The translations under genes were made by a program, and so were the position numbers. The notes below the pieces were generated by a model. It did not search any database. It was not told the origin of the DNA and saw nothing but the letters and a program-made list of their open reading frames with translations. Below are positions 1 through 13,000 of a stretch of 64,000 bases of DNA, one piece after another. The stretch comes from Burhinus oedicnemus (taxonomy: Eukaryota; Chordata; Aves; Charadriiformes; Burhinidae). The stretch spans positions 1,419,947 through 1,483,946 of the forward strand of contig VFFE01007510.1 in NCBI GenBank assembly GCA_008921705.1, in the 5' to 3' direction. Every line of letters begins with the position of its first letter. The first letter of the stretch is position 1.

Positions 1-3000
1 TTCAGCAGAACGACGCTGCTGTTGTGGACCACGCTGCAGGAATCAACATCTCCCCCTTTCTGCTTAGCCTCACTCATTTTCAGACCAGCCTTTTTTCTTG
101 TATATACGTGTGTGTGTGTCGCAGCAGGAGCACGTTGTCCTAAAGCCACTTACCTGCCCAACGGTTTTCTTAATCTTTCATTATTTGTTCCTCATCTCCA
201 TTAAGTTAGTATTGGGACACACAGGAGAGCAGCGAAAATAAGAAGGGAGTGAAAATCAGTTGTGTGGTCACCTGGTTCAGGGAAACAGAAACAAACCCCA
301 CTGAAAGTGGTGGTTAACCCTGGGCTTTGCCAGGCCGGAGCTGCCGGGGAGCTGCATGCCAAAGGGCAGAGCGCTCCGGTCCTTGCTGCAAGAGCAATAT
401 CTAACACGCTCTGGCCTCCAGGCAGCCTTTTGAGGCCAGAGACGTAGAGCACTGGAGGTGTCCAGCAGCTCCAGAGAGAAGAGCCACAGGTCTAAGCTTT
501 CGGTCACGTCTAGCTTGAGTCTCTGTAGAAGAACTTCCCCATAGCCACCTAATTAATGCTCGTGGATCACCCATCAGCCAGCACCCACAACAAGGGAGCC
601 CACCCTTTCCCAGCCTTTCCTGACTGTCATCCTTCGGTGCCCACGTCTCTGGTGGAGGAGGAGCTGGCACCACCTCCATTCCCCACGAAATCTGCCTTTC
701 TCCTTGCCTTCACCTGCTCCTTTCCAGGCGCCGTTGAGCGCTGAGGCCAGCCTGGCTGCTGCTGGACCGTCTTGGGTTCCCCTTCAGCCGTGGACCCTGG
801 GCACAGACACAGAGGTCTTCTGGGTTTTGGCCAGGTGTGGGGCTCGGTGGCACACAGAGCAGCCAGGAACAGCACATGTGGCAGGGGAGGAGATCAAGGA
901 TCTGCCAAGGAGTTTCTCAAGAAGGGAAACGTGATGTAATTCAAGATCTGTGGCATATCGTTTCTCTTTTCACTGCTCATTGACCACCAAATGCTTTCTT
1001 TGCAAGCAGCTAGAACACAGCCTCCTTCCTCCTGTCTAAAACTTCTCTTTAGTCCTTTTGCTCGCGCGCGGCACTGCCTGCTCCGTGCCCAGCGGTCCGG
1101 GAGCACAGCTGCTGCCAACACTGCAGCTGAGCGAGACCCCCCTCAGCCCCCATCCACCGGTCGTTTTCTGCACGCAGATTTCTTCCTGTCCGCTGGAACT
1201 CTCTGGCTACATCTATATGGTGAAATAAAGTGTGCGGGACACTGCTTTCTGGTTTTAAGGTCAAGCAGTGCAGCATGGCTCGTGTGTACGCGCCTAATTT
1301 CTCCCCTCTCCGAACCATCACGTCTCTGCGAGCTTGTGGCGCGGGCGGCCGTGGGCCAGTGTCCCAGCCCTGTTTAATCCCTCGTACGGGCACAGCTTCT
1401 GTCGCCTTTCCTTTTGCATTTATTTCTTTATTTGTTTTTGTTTTCTTTCCTAGAGTAAATATAGCATAAGGACTTTCAGAGAGATATCCAACATCTCCAC
1501 TCTGGCCCAGAGGCGGGCCGGTTCCCTTTTAGCCTTTCACGATGCTCTGTGCCCTGTCTGTACAGAGGGAATCGCGATGAATGACAGGTCTGACTCTGGC
1601 ATGTGTCGGCCTGTGTTTCTCTACCTTCTGCCCGTGTGTAGAGTCGTTATTGTCCAGACCTTTGCCCTGAACGTTGCAACTGCCTCTTGCTCTATCGAAG
1701 TGTTTTTCAGGCACGAAGCCTGTTTCTCTTGACAGCCTTTCCAGTGAAGTGGAGTCACATATGCTTCAGATGATCCTCTTCCTAAGTCACCAAGTGTTGG
1801 CGCTGAGGCAAGAATATTCAAGCTATTGACAGAAGTGTGCATACACACTTTTTAGGAAGAAACCATGCAAGCCAAAAAGATAATAATTAAAGGGCCACTG
1901 GTATGTTATCTAGACCTATTTCCAGTGAAACATCTTTGAAGAAACGCCTACTAAGAGGTCCAAGCACAGACCTTCCGAAAGGCAGGACAATCTTTTAGCA
2001 CTGCAGCTAACATGTAATTGCTTTAAATGTCTTCAAAATCTGGGTAAGTTTCATAATGAGATTTAAAAGGCAAAGTCTGTGGACAAGGCTTAATTTACTT
2101 ACTTTAAAAAATTTCTACTTATAATTGATATAACTGGTGCTGATGCTTTTGTAAAGAAGAGATGAACCACGTGTCTCAGCCAGTGCCGGTGAACTATTTT
2201 CCTGCCATCTTCTGCCTCATTCATGATTTTCCCCATCTGCTCCTTGCGGCCTTGACTCTCTTGGTCCCTGCAGGTGACCATGAACTTTGCTGCTGCCACC
2301 CACCTTGGCTGCCCCTGAGGAGCAGCTTAGCGGCCGGGGAGTCGGTGGCGAGGTGGGGATGGGAGGGCTGGTCCCCAGCATCTGTGATGGGAAACGGGGC
2401 CACCTGCCCAGCTGCGTGCCACGGGCTCCTCGTATCTGCCCCAGGCTGGCTCTTCACAGGTTAGTGCAAGACGGCGACTGGGAGCACTGGCAGCTGCCTG
2501 GAGCCCTGTTTACACGAACACTCCTGCTGCTTTTATCAGCGGCAGAGCCGCACTGGGATATTTTTGGCCTAAAAGCTAAGTGGAAACATATCGTGTAAGT
2601 GTTCTTGAAATGGGAAGCTCTCAAGAACATACCTTAGATCTGGATAGAGAATATAGTGCTCTGACTTCACCTCAGCTGTATTTACCCCCCTCCTTTGTCC
2701 AGTTGTGATAGGAAATCCCAGGATGCTGGTAGAAGTAGATGCATATGCCTAAGAAGCCAATATGTATTAGCCTAACAAAATACTGATGAATGTAAAAGGA
2801 AGAAAACGACAAAAATAGCTGTGTAAAAATAGTTTGCTTCCAAGCAGTATTGATAAGGCCATAGGAAGAAACAACAAGAAATGAATAAACTTTGCAAATT
2901 TATCTGGGAGAAAACCCTTTCTTTGCTTCCCAGGAGCTAACACACCCCGGAAAAATCACACTGATAAACAAAACAATCAAAACCTCTGAATCTAATATGT

Positions 3001-4235
3001 TCACATCACAGAGGTGATCTGGATCAGAATTCATGGATAAAGACACACATCTGTGCAATTTAAAAAATAATACTAGGAGCAGAAATTGACTTTCAGTCTT
3101 GAATTTGATCATTATTTAGGTAAAGGCCATACATTTGAATAACAAGTGTGTCATCCAGTGCGTAGCTGCACATTACTTCAGGACCCGGAGACCACTGTTG
3201 GACATCCCGGAGCCATTTCAGGAGAGGCAGACCCAGCCTGGAGTATGGTTTCTCTCCTCACCAGCTCCTCACTTCCCCTGCTCTTCCCAGGAGGTGTTGG
3301 ACAAATACGTTAAGCTTTAGTAGTCCAACTGTCATCACCTGCCCACGGGCAGTTCTTCACAGGGGCATGGGACAGGGCAAGAGACTGCAGAGGTCCATCC
3401 CATTGGGAGTGTGGCTGAAGAGATGCACGGCATGGCCTGGTCACTGCCCAGATGATGCTTTAAGAGCTCCAGTTGCTGGACAGGCTCTGATCTGTCCCTA
3501 TAAAAATATTAGCGTTTCCAGGAAGCAATGTTTTGTGTTCCAGCTTAAAAGAGGCAGTGACTGAAAACTTTTTCTTCAGCGGGAAAGAAAAAAAATTGGC
3601 TTTATAAAGAAGGAAAAAGGAAGTGTGCTATACGACTTTTCAGAGTAGGAAGAAGCTCAAAGGACCCCATTTCATCATTCCCCTACAGTGCCAAGTGGTC
3701 TGCTTTCCCGCTAAGGAGGGGAAAGCTACACCCAGGCTGTAGTTTAGTTTCATGTTATTAGTTTGGTAGTCATGCAGTGTAATAGGAGAATAAATAACGT
3801 TGGTGTGCAGGTGCAAGGACAGTAGATCGCCGGTGTGGACACCAGCTTACCAGCAAGCTTAGTGACAGTGGCAAAGGTGGAGGAATGTGACCTCCGCTGC
3901 TGCAGTGTTTTATCTGCTGCGCAGATAAATGCATCTCACCCAAAAAACCTTTCAGGCAGTGCTCTGAGGAAATTCCTCATCAAGGAAAGAATGCCCAGAG
4001 CAGAGAGATAAAGAGGCACAGGAGGTCCCTGTAATGCCATTACCCCATTGTCCCAGCAGCAGGTGACCAAGGCTGTTTTGTCTCCAGGAGGAAATCCCTG
4101 TGGCTTGGGACTGAGAGCACAGACCTTTTAGAAATGCCTTGGCACTGCTGATGTTATCAAGAATGGCAGGGTTCAGAGGCAGCAGGTGCTAAAACACCAC
4201 TCTGAAAATTAAATTTGAATCTAGAGTGGACTCAG
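1..4235. other. No gene recognised; mixed GC intergenic or intronic DNA
   Basis: Both strands show only short open frames, and these overlap one another in several frames, as expected from GC-rich non-coding DNA. A modest cluster of CpG dinucleotides lies near 1,060-1,160 and again near 1,290-1,400, and a short GT run sits near 108-120. I see no convincing repeat, RNA gene or splice-flanked exon here. Confidence 0.6.
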
Positions 4236-4430
4236 AGAATAATCTAGGTTGGAGGGGACCTCCAGAGGTCATCTAGTCCAAACTCTTGCTCGGAACAGGG
4301 TGAGCTTAACCTTAGACGACGTTGCTCAGGGCTTTGCTCAAGTGAGCTCTTGCTCCTCCTCACCTGTTGCCGGCACCTGCCCCTTACCTGCACACCAGTA
4401 GGTGAAGAAAACACCTTCCCTCTGTTGCCA
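4236..4430 (-). mobile_element. CR1 LINE 3' tail, diverged
   Basis: On the plus strand the block opens with the reverse complement of the usual CR1 3' end: a TTGGAGGGGACCTCCAGAGG core followed by a 'tcatctagtccaa' stretch. It continues with the 'gttgctcagggctttg' and 'gtgaagaaaacaccttcc' motifs seen in avian CR1 tails. Orientation is therefore minus. No open reading frame of the reverse transcriptase survives, so this is an old 5'-truncated copy. The right boundary is approximate because similarity fades. CR1 is the main LINE family of birds and other sauropsids. Confidence 0.8.
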
Positions 4431-7400
4431 GCAGCGATACGCTTCCAGCCTCTGCTGCTGAGGGACACCCATCCTCCGCAAGCTCAGGTGTTGCTCCGAG
4501 ATGCCCGCCCTTTGCCAGTCACCCCAGCAGCCTCTGCTAAGTCTGTGTATCCACATCTCCCCTCCCGAAGGCTTGGTGCCCCAAACAGGCTGTACTTCCC
4601 GGAGGGGAGACCACCGATGCTCCCCTAACAGGCACCCGGGCTCTGCCCACCGCCCAGACAGCCGTGTCCCCTCTCAGGAGCCCTGTCCCATAAATAAGAT
4701 GTGGGATTTGAAGCTGCTCTGTGCACCTCTCCTACCCCCCCAGACTACCTGCCCCCCTGGCAGTTTCTCATCATGTTTTGTGGCTCCTGGCCGAGCCAGG
4801 AGACCTTTGCAGTGTGGAAGCTGCATAGACCGTGTAGTCCTTCCTCCCCTGGTGCACTCCCTGAGCAGGGTCAGTCGTTCTGGGAAACCTCTGTAGCTGC
4901 AGGTAGGAAATGGCAAAATGTTTTCTGGATCACTACACTGGCAAACAGAGCAGGAAAACAAATTTAAAAGGAAACGCAGAGACCACCAGGATCGTGTCTT
5001 GGTACTGTCACATTCTGACCACTGAGCAAGCACGGTCCTGCTTGTGCCCACCCAGAATGGTGCTGCAAGGATAATTTCCCTAGCCCATTACCTTGACCTG
5101 TCTCTTTGCAGCATTCCTCTGGCTCTCCATCAGGCAAGATTTACTTGTCTTTGCCTTCCTCATCTAACCCCACCATATTTATAATCTGTCTTTCAGTATT
5201 GATGATGGCCACGGCTACTCACCTCCTTCATTTGCTTTTGAGATTTTCAAACAGGAGCCTCTATGCTGCTCCTGATGCCTGGAGGCAACGTCCTTTAAGA
5301 CCTTCATTAAATCATGCCTTTGACATGTCATCTGCAGAAAACGGGACAGCAGTTCGGTAGCGATGTGGCTGACCTATGATTACTGATTACTCAGCAACAT
5401 TATTTCCTTATTTCCCTGTATCCCTCCATCGGCCTGTCCGGATCTATTGCAGACACATCAGGCTTCGCCTCTGAGAGTCACCCCTTTGCCCCGACCCCCT
5501 GCCTGCACCGTTTCTGTCAGCCCTGGGCTGGCAGGGGGAGTCCGGGCGCAGAGGGGTCCCGTGTCCCCGTCAGCGGCTGGGTTTCTCTGGTGAGCCCCCA
5601 CGCCCGGGGATGCAGAGCCATCGGGTGGTCCTGGGTGGGTGATGCCTCCTCCCTTTCCTGGACTGGTGCACGCGGCCACTGAATTGGGGGAAGCCGCGAG
5701 ATCTGCTGTTTCCGTTGCTTTGTAATGAGATTGTAAATTCTCCGATGCAAGGAAAGCGCTTTTGTTCTGCCCAAATACAGGGGGGGGTCTGCCTATGACT
5801 CGGCGTGCCTGTTTCAGCAGTAATACAAACAATAAATAGGCCTTACCCATTCATAATTTATAATTTTTGTCATGAGCAGTCAATAGAAATTTTAGGCTGG
5901 CCGCTTGACTGACAAAGTATACAAAGCAGCACCCAAACTTTTAACCAGAAGCTTTTAACCTTCTGTCAGCGTGATCAAAAATAAGCTCACTTCCAGAAAA
6001 ATAACCAGAAGAAAGATAGCCAGAAAGATAACCATCATCTTTCAGACTTCTAAATAATTCCTGAACTGGGACTTGAGCTCAAAGCATTTTTAGCCCCTTT
6101 GTTGTCAAGGCACATAAAAAAGATTACTGATGCAGGAAGGAAGGGAGAAGTAGAGCGAGCGTAGATCATTTCTATGGTCCAGGTTTTGTCTTAGTCATTG
6201 TAGAAGAGGGCACTAACACGCCTGACAGGCAGAGACCTTCAGTGGTGGTGAGAACTATCTACACCCTTTGTGTGGGTCTGTGTATTAGTCTTGGAAAACA
6301 AAAAGATACAGAGCCTCTGGGGTGGAGACCGGAGTCTTTCTGTAAAGCATCACGTACAGATGTAAAATTTAGATCACCTTTTGCAGTTTTAACACACGAG
6401 AAGGTACAATGCTTTTCTCAATGGGTCTCCACCTTTCAGAATTTATAACAATAGCAGCACATAGTCGGTCAGTCCAGTAAAAGCTCTCTGCGCCTCTGTT
6501 GTAACAGCAGGGACAATGACACAGCTGGTGTCATTTCTACAGCTGGCCAGGCTGCCACTGCACTTGAAGGGATCCTTGATAAGATCTCAAGTGAAAGAAG
6601 GAGAGAAAGACAGAAGGAAAGAAGGCAAGGAAGCCTCCCCCACTTCAAATTCTTCAGGCTGACCTGTCAGCTTCTATGTTACTACATTTGGACTTGAATT
6701 TCTCACCAAGGTCAGAGCAGATTAGAAGCCGCTTTCATATCTGACAGAAATACTACTCCCTGGTGAACAGGGGGGTGTAGCTCCAGCGTCTTTAAGTGGA
6801 AAGAAAAGTTCGGTCTTCTCCAACCAGCAGTGTGGAGTGCACAGGGGCCTCCTAGTATTAACTCCGATGGGCACCAGCGGGTCATCTTCTCTCCGTAATC
6901 CACATCCTCCCCCTCTGCTTGGATCTGAGCAGCGGAGTCAAAAAACACAACTGAAAATACCAGGAAAACATTGCGAGATTTGGAAGATCATATGATCATC
7001 TCATGATCACCAGCATTCGTTTCTTTCTGTGCTGTTTGTGGGAAATACTTTTTTTTTTTTTTTTCCCCTAAATCACCCTTAAAACACAACAGCAGAATTA
7101 TGTGCAGCCAGGCAAGGGCTTGATTTCAGGAGTGACCTCAGGACTCACATTTCCTCTTGCCTGAAGCTCAATTCACATTTGTAGGGAACTTGCTCAGTGG
7201 GAGACATGTTTTTCTTAAATGTTCAACAGCTGCATGGAAGCCAGGCAGCAGGAAAAACAGAGGGGCAGGCAAAGGATAAAACTAATAATACTGTATTCTC
7301 CCCTTGTCTTTTAAACCTCCAGTTCCCTCAAATAAAAAGTAAGAAAGTCTGAAAATCCTGATGTGATGAGACTGAGGCCCATAGGATGAGTGGCATGCCA

Positions 7401-7956
7401 GAGCTCATAAAGGAGCCTGAACAAAGCACAACATCCATAGTCCAGCCATGTTTACAAAAATGTCTAGCTCCACCAGAATTAGTAATTGGATGCCAGAATG
7501 CAGAACAGCTAGAGTTTTTTTTCCAGTACAGATCCAAATAAGACAGTGCTGAAGAAATGCAATGTGAAAGCAAAAGGGAGACAATTTTATAAAAAGTCTT
7601 TATTTTTGAGCAGATTGGCAAAGTAGGAGGAATTGCTGAGGAAGACGTTTGGGGAAGATGTACAGTACCAGAAAAGGAAGGAGCCTGTACTAGTCAGCAG
7701 GTGACCACAAAGCGCCGAAGGTCAACGTTAACCAGAGTTTTCCATTTGGCCACTTGACTTCCGGTGCGTATATCCCGTATGTCATTTTACATGTCACCAA
7801 CTGAGCTTACAACACTTTTTCCTCTGCCGTAGTGGTAGTCTACAGCAGTGAGAGCAGATACTCAGGATAATTCAGAAGAAATGTTTCCTTGGTTTACCTT
7901 CCTTGTGCGGGATGCCTTGCTAGCTGGAAATCAATCTTTGTGCATCTCACAAACAG
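4431..7956. other. No gene recognised; low-complexity patches only
   Basis: No splice-flanked exon or known repeat could be supported. A GC-rich patch around 5,460-5,660 gives overlapping open frames on the minus strand that do not look like protein. A GAAA/GGAA-rich purine tract lies at about 6,590-6,632, and a run of 16 T residues at 7,049-7,064. Confidence 0.55.
7049..7064 (+). repeat. Poly-T run (16)
   Basis: An uninterrupted T run with no recognisable retroposon body attached. Confidence 0.9.
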
Positions 7957-8180
7957 GGAAGGAAGGGGAAATTAAGAAGGGAAAGCTAAAGACAAAGCAA
8001 GGAGGAAAGAGAGGCAAAGAAGTCAGGAGTGGCAGAAATCAGCAGAGATGTAGGGGTGACGGTTAAGGACTCCAAAGACAGAGGAGGCAAAGGGCAGGTA
8101 GGAGGGAGGCAAAGAAAATCAGTGGGACCTCAGAGGTAGCAATGAGGATAAAGGAATGAGGGGAAAGGAAGCAGAATGCT
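7957..8180 (+). repeat. Purine-rich tract (GGAA/GAGG-rich)
   Basis: About 220 bases are strongly biased to A and G on the plus strand, with many GGAA, GAGG and AAAG words and few pyrimidine runs. It is low-complexity sequence rather than a clean tandem repeat. Such tracts can form triplex-type structures, but nothing in the sequence shows a function. Confidence 0.6.
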
Positions 8181-9359
8181 TCAAAAATACAGTGTTTGGT
8201 TTGAAAAATGAATACGATATAATCATAAGAGGTTTAACCTATGCTGATAATGGTGTTGTACCAACAAGCCCTTTCAGGCTGAAATCAGGAGTTGTTTCCT
8301 CACCAGTGTGCCCGTAGCCCTTCATCAGGTCGGTGGGCTGATGCTTCGCTCAACGTGTGCCCATGTGTGGTGCTGGGGAGGATATGGAGATAATGCTGAC
8401 AGAAATTAGTCCCTCTTTATCTGACCTGACTATGGCTACAAGACTAGACAAGCTGAAGATACCTTGTTAAGGGTGATAGGTCTTCCAAAAATGCAATTAA
8501 CAACTTCAAGATGTCCTTCCAGGGACCAACAAGATGAATCAGAGCACGCAGGGTTTATCCTAGAAGAAGTTGAGGTCCCTCAAAACACATAGACTCAGAC
8601 TCAAAAGCACACGTGTGTCCGTTGGGCCATGGAGAGGAGCATCAACTGCATTTCTCTGCCCCCTTGGGGGAGTGGGTGCTGGCAAAAGCCCAGACTAGGA
8701 GGCAGAGGGGGGCTTTGGCGTTCAAATGGTTCATAAATAACTTCCATCTGATGCTGCAGAGGAGGGTGACTTGGGGACCAGAGATGTCTCAGATCAATAC
8801 GTCTTCTGCAGAGAAGTGCTGCGTGCTCCAGGCATGGCAGCAGCCCTCCGAGGAAAGCAAGCCTTTGTACGAGCATGGATGCTACCCCATACCGTATTTA
8901 TCATTGAATTAGAAGTTCTAAATCACCACTGCATTTGCCAGTACAGATTTGAGACTTGTCCTGTGATGGCAGCATTAAAAAAATATCTTTCCAGCACAAC
9001 ATGAACCCTCTGGCAAAGCTTAAACCCATTTTTTTTTGTGTAACTGTCCTCCTGATTTTTGGCCCTGTCCTCACATTTAGGTGGCGTAATGCAGAGGCTC
9101 AGTAAATCGCTTTGGCCACTGTATCTCACAACCTGCAAACCCCTGCATTAAGAATACAGGCAGTTAACACAGTCGCTACATGATAACGAAACTCAAGTGG
9201 ACTTTACCGAAGTTTACTCTCAAAAGTAGCCTGTACAGACCTAAATCTGGTCCCAGCAAAGCCAGTTGCAGGACAGGAGTGTTCCCAGAGGACACTCAGC
9301 TTATGTTGGAGACGTGGTCTGTGCCTGGCAGGTGTTTCTCAGCACCGGCTCCTTACAAA
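8181..9359. other. No gene recognised
   Basis: Only short open frames occur and none resembles a known protein. No repeat family was recognised. Confidence 0.5.
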
Positions 9360-9560
9360 TAGGTGCACAGGCGGCGTGCAAGCCCACCGGTGGGGCACTG
9401 GGTCTCCCCGTGCCCGTTCCCCGGGTGGGTAGAGCTGCCCGTGCTGCCTGGCTGCTGAGGCGCCCAGTGCTCCGGGAGCCCAGGACGGTTCCCGCTCCAC
9501 CAGCACTGGCACAGGTCCGGGTTAGCCTTCTAGCCAGAGGCCGGGAACTTGGCACGTCCT
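9360..9560. other. CpG-enriched, GC-rich patch
   Basis: Roughly a dozen CpG dinucleotides fall within about 170 bases, denser than the flanking sequence. A frame on the plus strand (9,266-9,625) stays open through it, but so does one on the minus strand, so openness is probably a composition effect. The patch is too short for a standard CpG island. It could be a weak promoter-type region for the exon-like segments just downstream, which is inference only. Confidence 0.35.
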
Positions 9561-9649
9561 TTATTCATCAGCGGTCTATTCTCAGTGCTAAAGTTATCCA
9601 GCCTATATTGAAATCAGTTAGTTAGTTTTTGAGAAGGGCTGCTTTTCAG

Positions 9650-9705
9650 AAGCATGCTACTCTATTCAAGTCTGAGGTGCTAGGCACACCAGAAAGGCAG
9701 AGATG
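9650..9705 (+). CDS. Candidate internal exon, plus strand (weak)
   Basis: The segment follows a fair 3' splice site (gctgcttttcag) and ends at a consensus 5' splice site (gatg|GTAAGT). In one frame it encodes KHATLFKSEVLGTPERQR plus two bases of a split codon; the other two frames are closed or interrupted. It ends in the phase required by the next candidate exon at 9,755. I do not recognise the peptide. The intervening intron would be only 49 bases, very short for a vertebrate, which counts against the model. No upstream exon was found. Confidence 0.22.
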
Positions 9706-9754
9706 GTAAGTGATGCTTTGCGTGGGTTTTTTTTCTTTTCGCACCTCTTTCCAG

Positions 9755-9869
9755 TGACAAGCTGGGACCCCACAGGGGGCTGCGTGGGCTGAGCCCTGCG
9801 AGCGACTTGTGTGAGCCTCTCTGCAACTGCGTGCCCCCGCTAGAGCAGGGATCTGCCCGAAAATTACAG
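9755..9869 (+). CDS. Candidate internal exon, plus strand
   Basis: This segment lies after a strong 3' splice site: a long pyrimidine tract at 9,727-9,750 ending in ccag. It stops at a good 5' splice site (attacag|GTAAGG). The frame entered by the preceding candidate exon is open for all 38 codons, and the segment ends on a codon boundary. The peptide starts DKLGPHRGLRGLSPASDLCE and has a short Cys-rich stretch (CEPLCNCVPP). I recognise no family. The sequence is GC-rich, so openness is weak evidence; the splice sites are the main support. It may instead be a non-coding exon or chance. Confidence 0.27.
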
Positions 9870-9925
9870 GTAAGGACCAGCCTCTCTGTCAGCTTGTAAT
9901 TCAGAGGTCAGAAGGGATGAGAGCA

Positions 9926-10020
9926 GAGGGACTGTCCTGCTGGATCAGACTGAAGTCTGTTTAGCTCAGCGGTGTGACGCTGATACTGTTCAATACCAGA
10001 TTATTACAGGGGAAAAGATC
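9926..10020 (+). repeat. Ancient sauropsid interspersed repeat (fragment)
   Basis: The block carries the motif 'cctgctggatcagac', then 'tactgttcaataccagatt' and 'acaggggaa'. It matches in order a widely scattered old repeat of birds, crocodiles and turtles known to me as 'ctgctggatcagaccaaaggtc ... cagtggccaataccagatgc'. I cannot assign its class from memory. Divergence is high, so the copy is old. Confidence 0.6.
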
Positions 10021-13000
10021 ACTTGATGAATGCTTATGAAATCACTTTATATTTCATAGGTTATGTTTTTGCTAAGCTCTGTTGTGTAGTGGCTGACAGA
10101 TTTTTTGAGGAATAAAATGTTGCTCTTACATTTTATCTCCCTTACTGCATATTTTAAATCTGATTTCCAGAAACAACAAATACATTTGTAAACTACCCCA
10201 GATTGTGTTTTTGTGGTGTCAGGAAATAAACCTGGCAATGGAAAAAGTGATAACATCTTCTAGGGTTTTAACCACCCTCCATCTAATGTTATGATTTTGT
10301 CATTTTAAGCTCTATTTCAGTGAGCACTAAATCTGATTAAACTACTTTGCACATTACTTTAATTTCAAATCCATCGGCCATTTACCCCAAAGCATGTAAT
10401 AAAGTGACTACCTGCCATACCCCAAAACTAACGTGAGAGAGGGGTGTAAGCTAGCTGATTAGGTTTTTTTCCCCACTGCAACCTCAAACAGACAGTCAGA
10501 TAGCTCCTCTGTCCCAAGGGGTTTTTCACGTAATTATCTGATCCCTTTCAAACAAATGGTGTGTGTGCATCAGTCCCAAAGGCAATGTAAGGCTGCCCAG
10601 AGCCGTATTTCTGCAGGTTCCCCGAAAGGCACAGGCAGGAGATCTCTTCCCCTCTGAGGGTCAGAAATGCTGCAGGAGTTGATTGCCTTTACATCGTTGC
10701 TGCAGGCTTCCCATCCGTCAGCTCTAGGAGTATTTTTTCCAGGAGGGGATGGTGGTGCAGAGGCAGAAATTCCCTGTGAGTAGGGTGGCGCTGGGGAAAG
10801 GATTGCCCTCTCTTGTCCTCCTGTTCTCCAGCACAGGACTAAACACAGCATCGGTGGCACTTCACATTGTCCTTGTGAGGCTTGTGGGCATCTGCACTCA
10901 GCTGTGCCTTTTTGTTTGGTTTTTAGCTCTGGGAATTTTTATGGGGGGAAACAGTGCCCCTAACATTTACAAGAACTGATATTTTTATGATATAAGAGAA
11001 GTTTGGTTAGCTGATAACTTTGTAGATAATACATCATGAAAGAGTAAATGCAAACCACTGATTGAGAGATGTATATGATGGTTAACTATATGTACAGTGC
11101 TAGTTAATGAGGATGTGATCTACAGCCCCAGTCGAACCATGGCCCTGCTTAAACCACAGAAGAATAGGAGTGGAAAAAATCATATAAAATCATCAATTTT
11201 GCCTCTCTGGCCCAAGGGAGGATCAACTGTAACTGAGCTATTCTTGACTGCTGCTCATCTGTCCTGTTCTCAAAGACCTCCAGTGACGGAAACATTTCAG
11301 CTTCCTAAAATAATCCCTCCCCGCCCCACGGTGGAGCCTGGTGCCTGCACAGCACCCCGTCTGCTTCTGCCGGAGGCCAGGGGTCTGCCCTGGAGCCTGC
11401 GGAGAGCTTTAGAGAAAGGCAGAAGAAAGGTCTTTGCCGCTCTTGGGCTGTGATTCGAAGCTCTGTGTCTCTGCAGCACCACTCTGGTGCGTGACACCCA
11501 CTGTCCCCCTTCCCCAGCTTCTTCTGCCTGCCCCCCACATCATGTCTTGCTGCTCCCCCTCAGCTGGTGGGGCTGTGACATGAACAGGATCCCTGAGACC
11601 ATCAGCATTAGGAAAAAATACGCAGTTCCCCTGGCCAGTGGCAAATACTGCTGATGGGGTGGTGGACTGGGGCACAGGAGGGGTACGGTGTCCAGGACAG
11701 GGAAGGTCAGGGTGGTTTCACTGGGTTTGCTGCCAGGGAAAACGGTTGTGGAAGGGGACTGCAACTCACCAGTTAACTAACAGCAACTGGTCTTAATATT
11801 CCAGAGATATCGTTACACTTAATCCCAGTCTTCCAAAAAGCACCCTGTGCTTAAGCTTCATGGACTCCTTTCTCAAGCACATGTATGAAGACCAGTCTGA
11901 GCCTCAGCCTCAATAAAACCGTTTCAGATGCTTTTTACAAAAGACGCCGGTCCATGTCATGAAGCAACCCATTATTAAACAGACCTTAAATTAACTTTGG
12001 TCGTAACAACTCAAAATCATTGAGATATTTTTGAGTACCTGAATTTGCTATTTTTTTCTCTTTCTATTGTACTTTGCATAACCTTAAAAAAAGCTGAACT
12101 GACTTAAACAGTTTTCAGAAAGAGAGCAGGAGTACCGCCCTCAAGCCCTGCCTGTGGTGCCTGTTGGTGATGTTTTGTCCTGAAGCAGCGTTTCGCAGCA
12201 GAGATCTGATGCTCAGCATTGGTGTTTACAGTGGAAGAGTTGACAGACCCATAAATACGGAGACTAACAAGTACAGCTATGCTCAAAATGTTTCTTTGTG
12301 AATCACATGCGCTTTTCTTATCCAAACTGAGAGAACATCGTGTTGCTAACGCAGTGCACAAGGTCACGTCAAATTGTGAAGTAAAAATTATTTTCTCTTT
12401 GCTGGTTTTATTTTCAATGCCATCATGTCCCGGGTCCAAACACTGCTCTGCAATGTCTCCCTTGCCAGTTTTCCAGGTATCCCATATTAGAGACATTTGT
12501 CTAGCCTTGGCCAGAAACGAATGGGTTTAGGAGGAGATTTTCAAAAGAATAAAGCTTCTTTGATTTATTTTTTTTTTAATACCACAATATTTTCTGTTTG
12601 AAAGCAAATATTCCAAGAACCTAACTATTAGGCATGTCCCTGCTCTTCTGACTAACAACTGCAGTATAGCTAGAAAAATTGCTCAGGTGAGGGAAGCTAA
12701 AGGATGGGTTAATGTAAATGTTTATTTTTATATCCTTTCATTCTTCAGCCACTGGGTTATACGAGATGGAAAGCAGGGTGGATTCAGCAAATGTTTACTC
12801 AGTTTGCGCCGGTTTTCCAGCATGTCTAGACTCAATAGGAGAATCCTCAGCTCCGCACTTGAGCACATGAAGCAGATGAATAATTTAGATATTGGTTATT
12901 GAAACCTGATGCAAAATGCAAGTAAAATGAAGAAAGACTAAATGGCTACGTACCCTGTTTTTCATGGGGCATCCTTAGTTACAGCATAACGTCCCAGTGT

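Noticed and set aside
12748..12902. Strong 3' splice-like signal followed by open frames on the plus strand
   Set aside because: All three frames are open for 20 codons or more and no partner exon fits one frame in particular.
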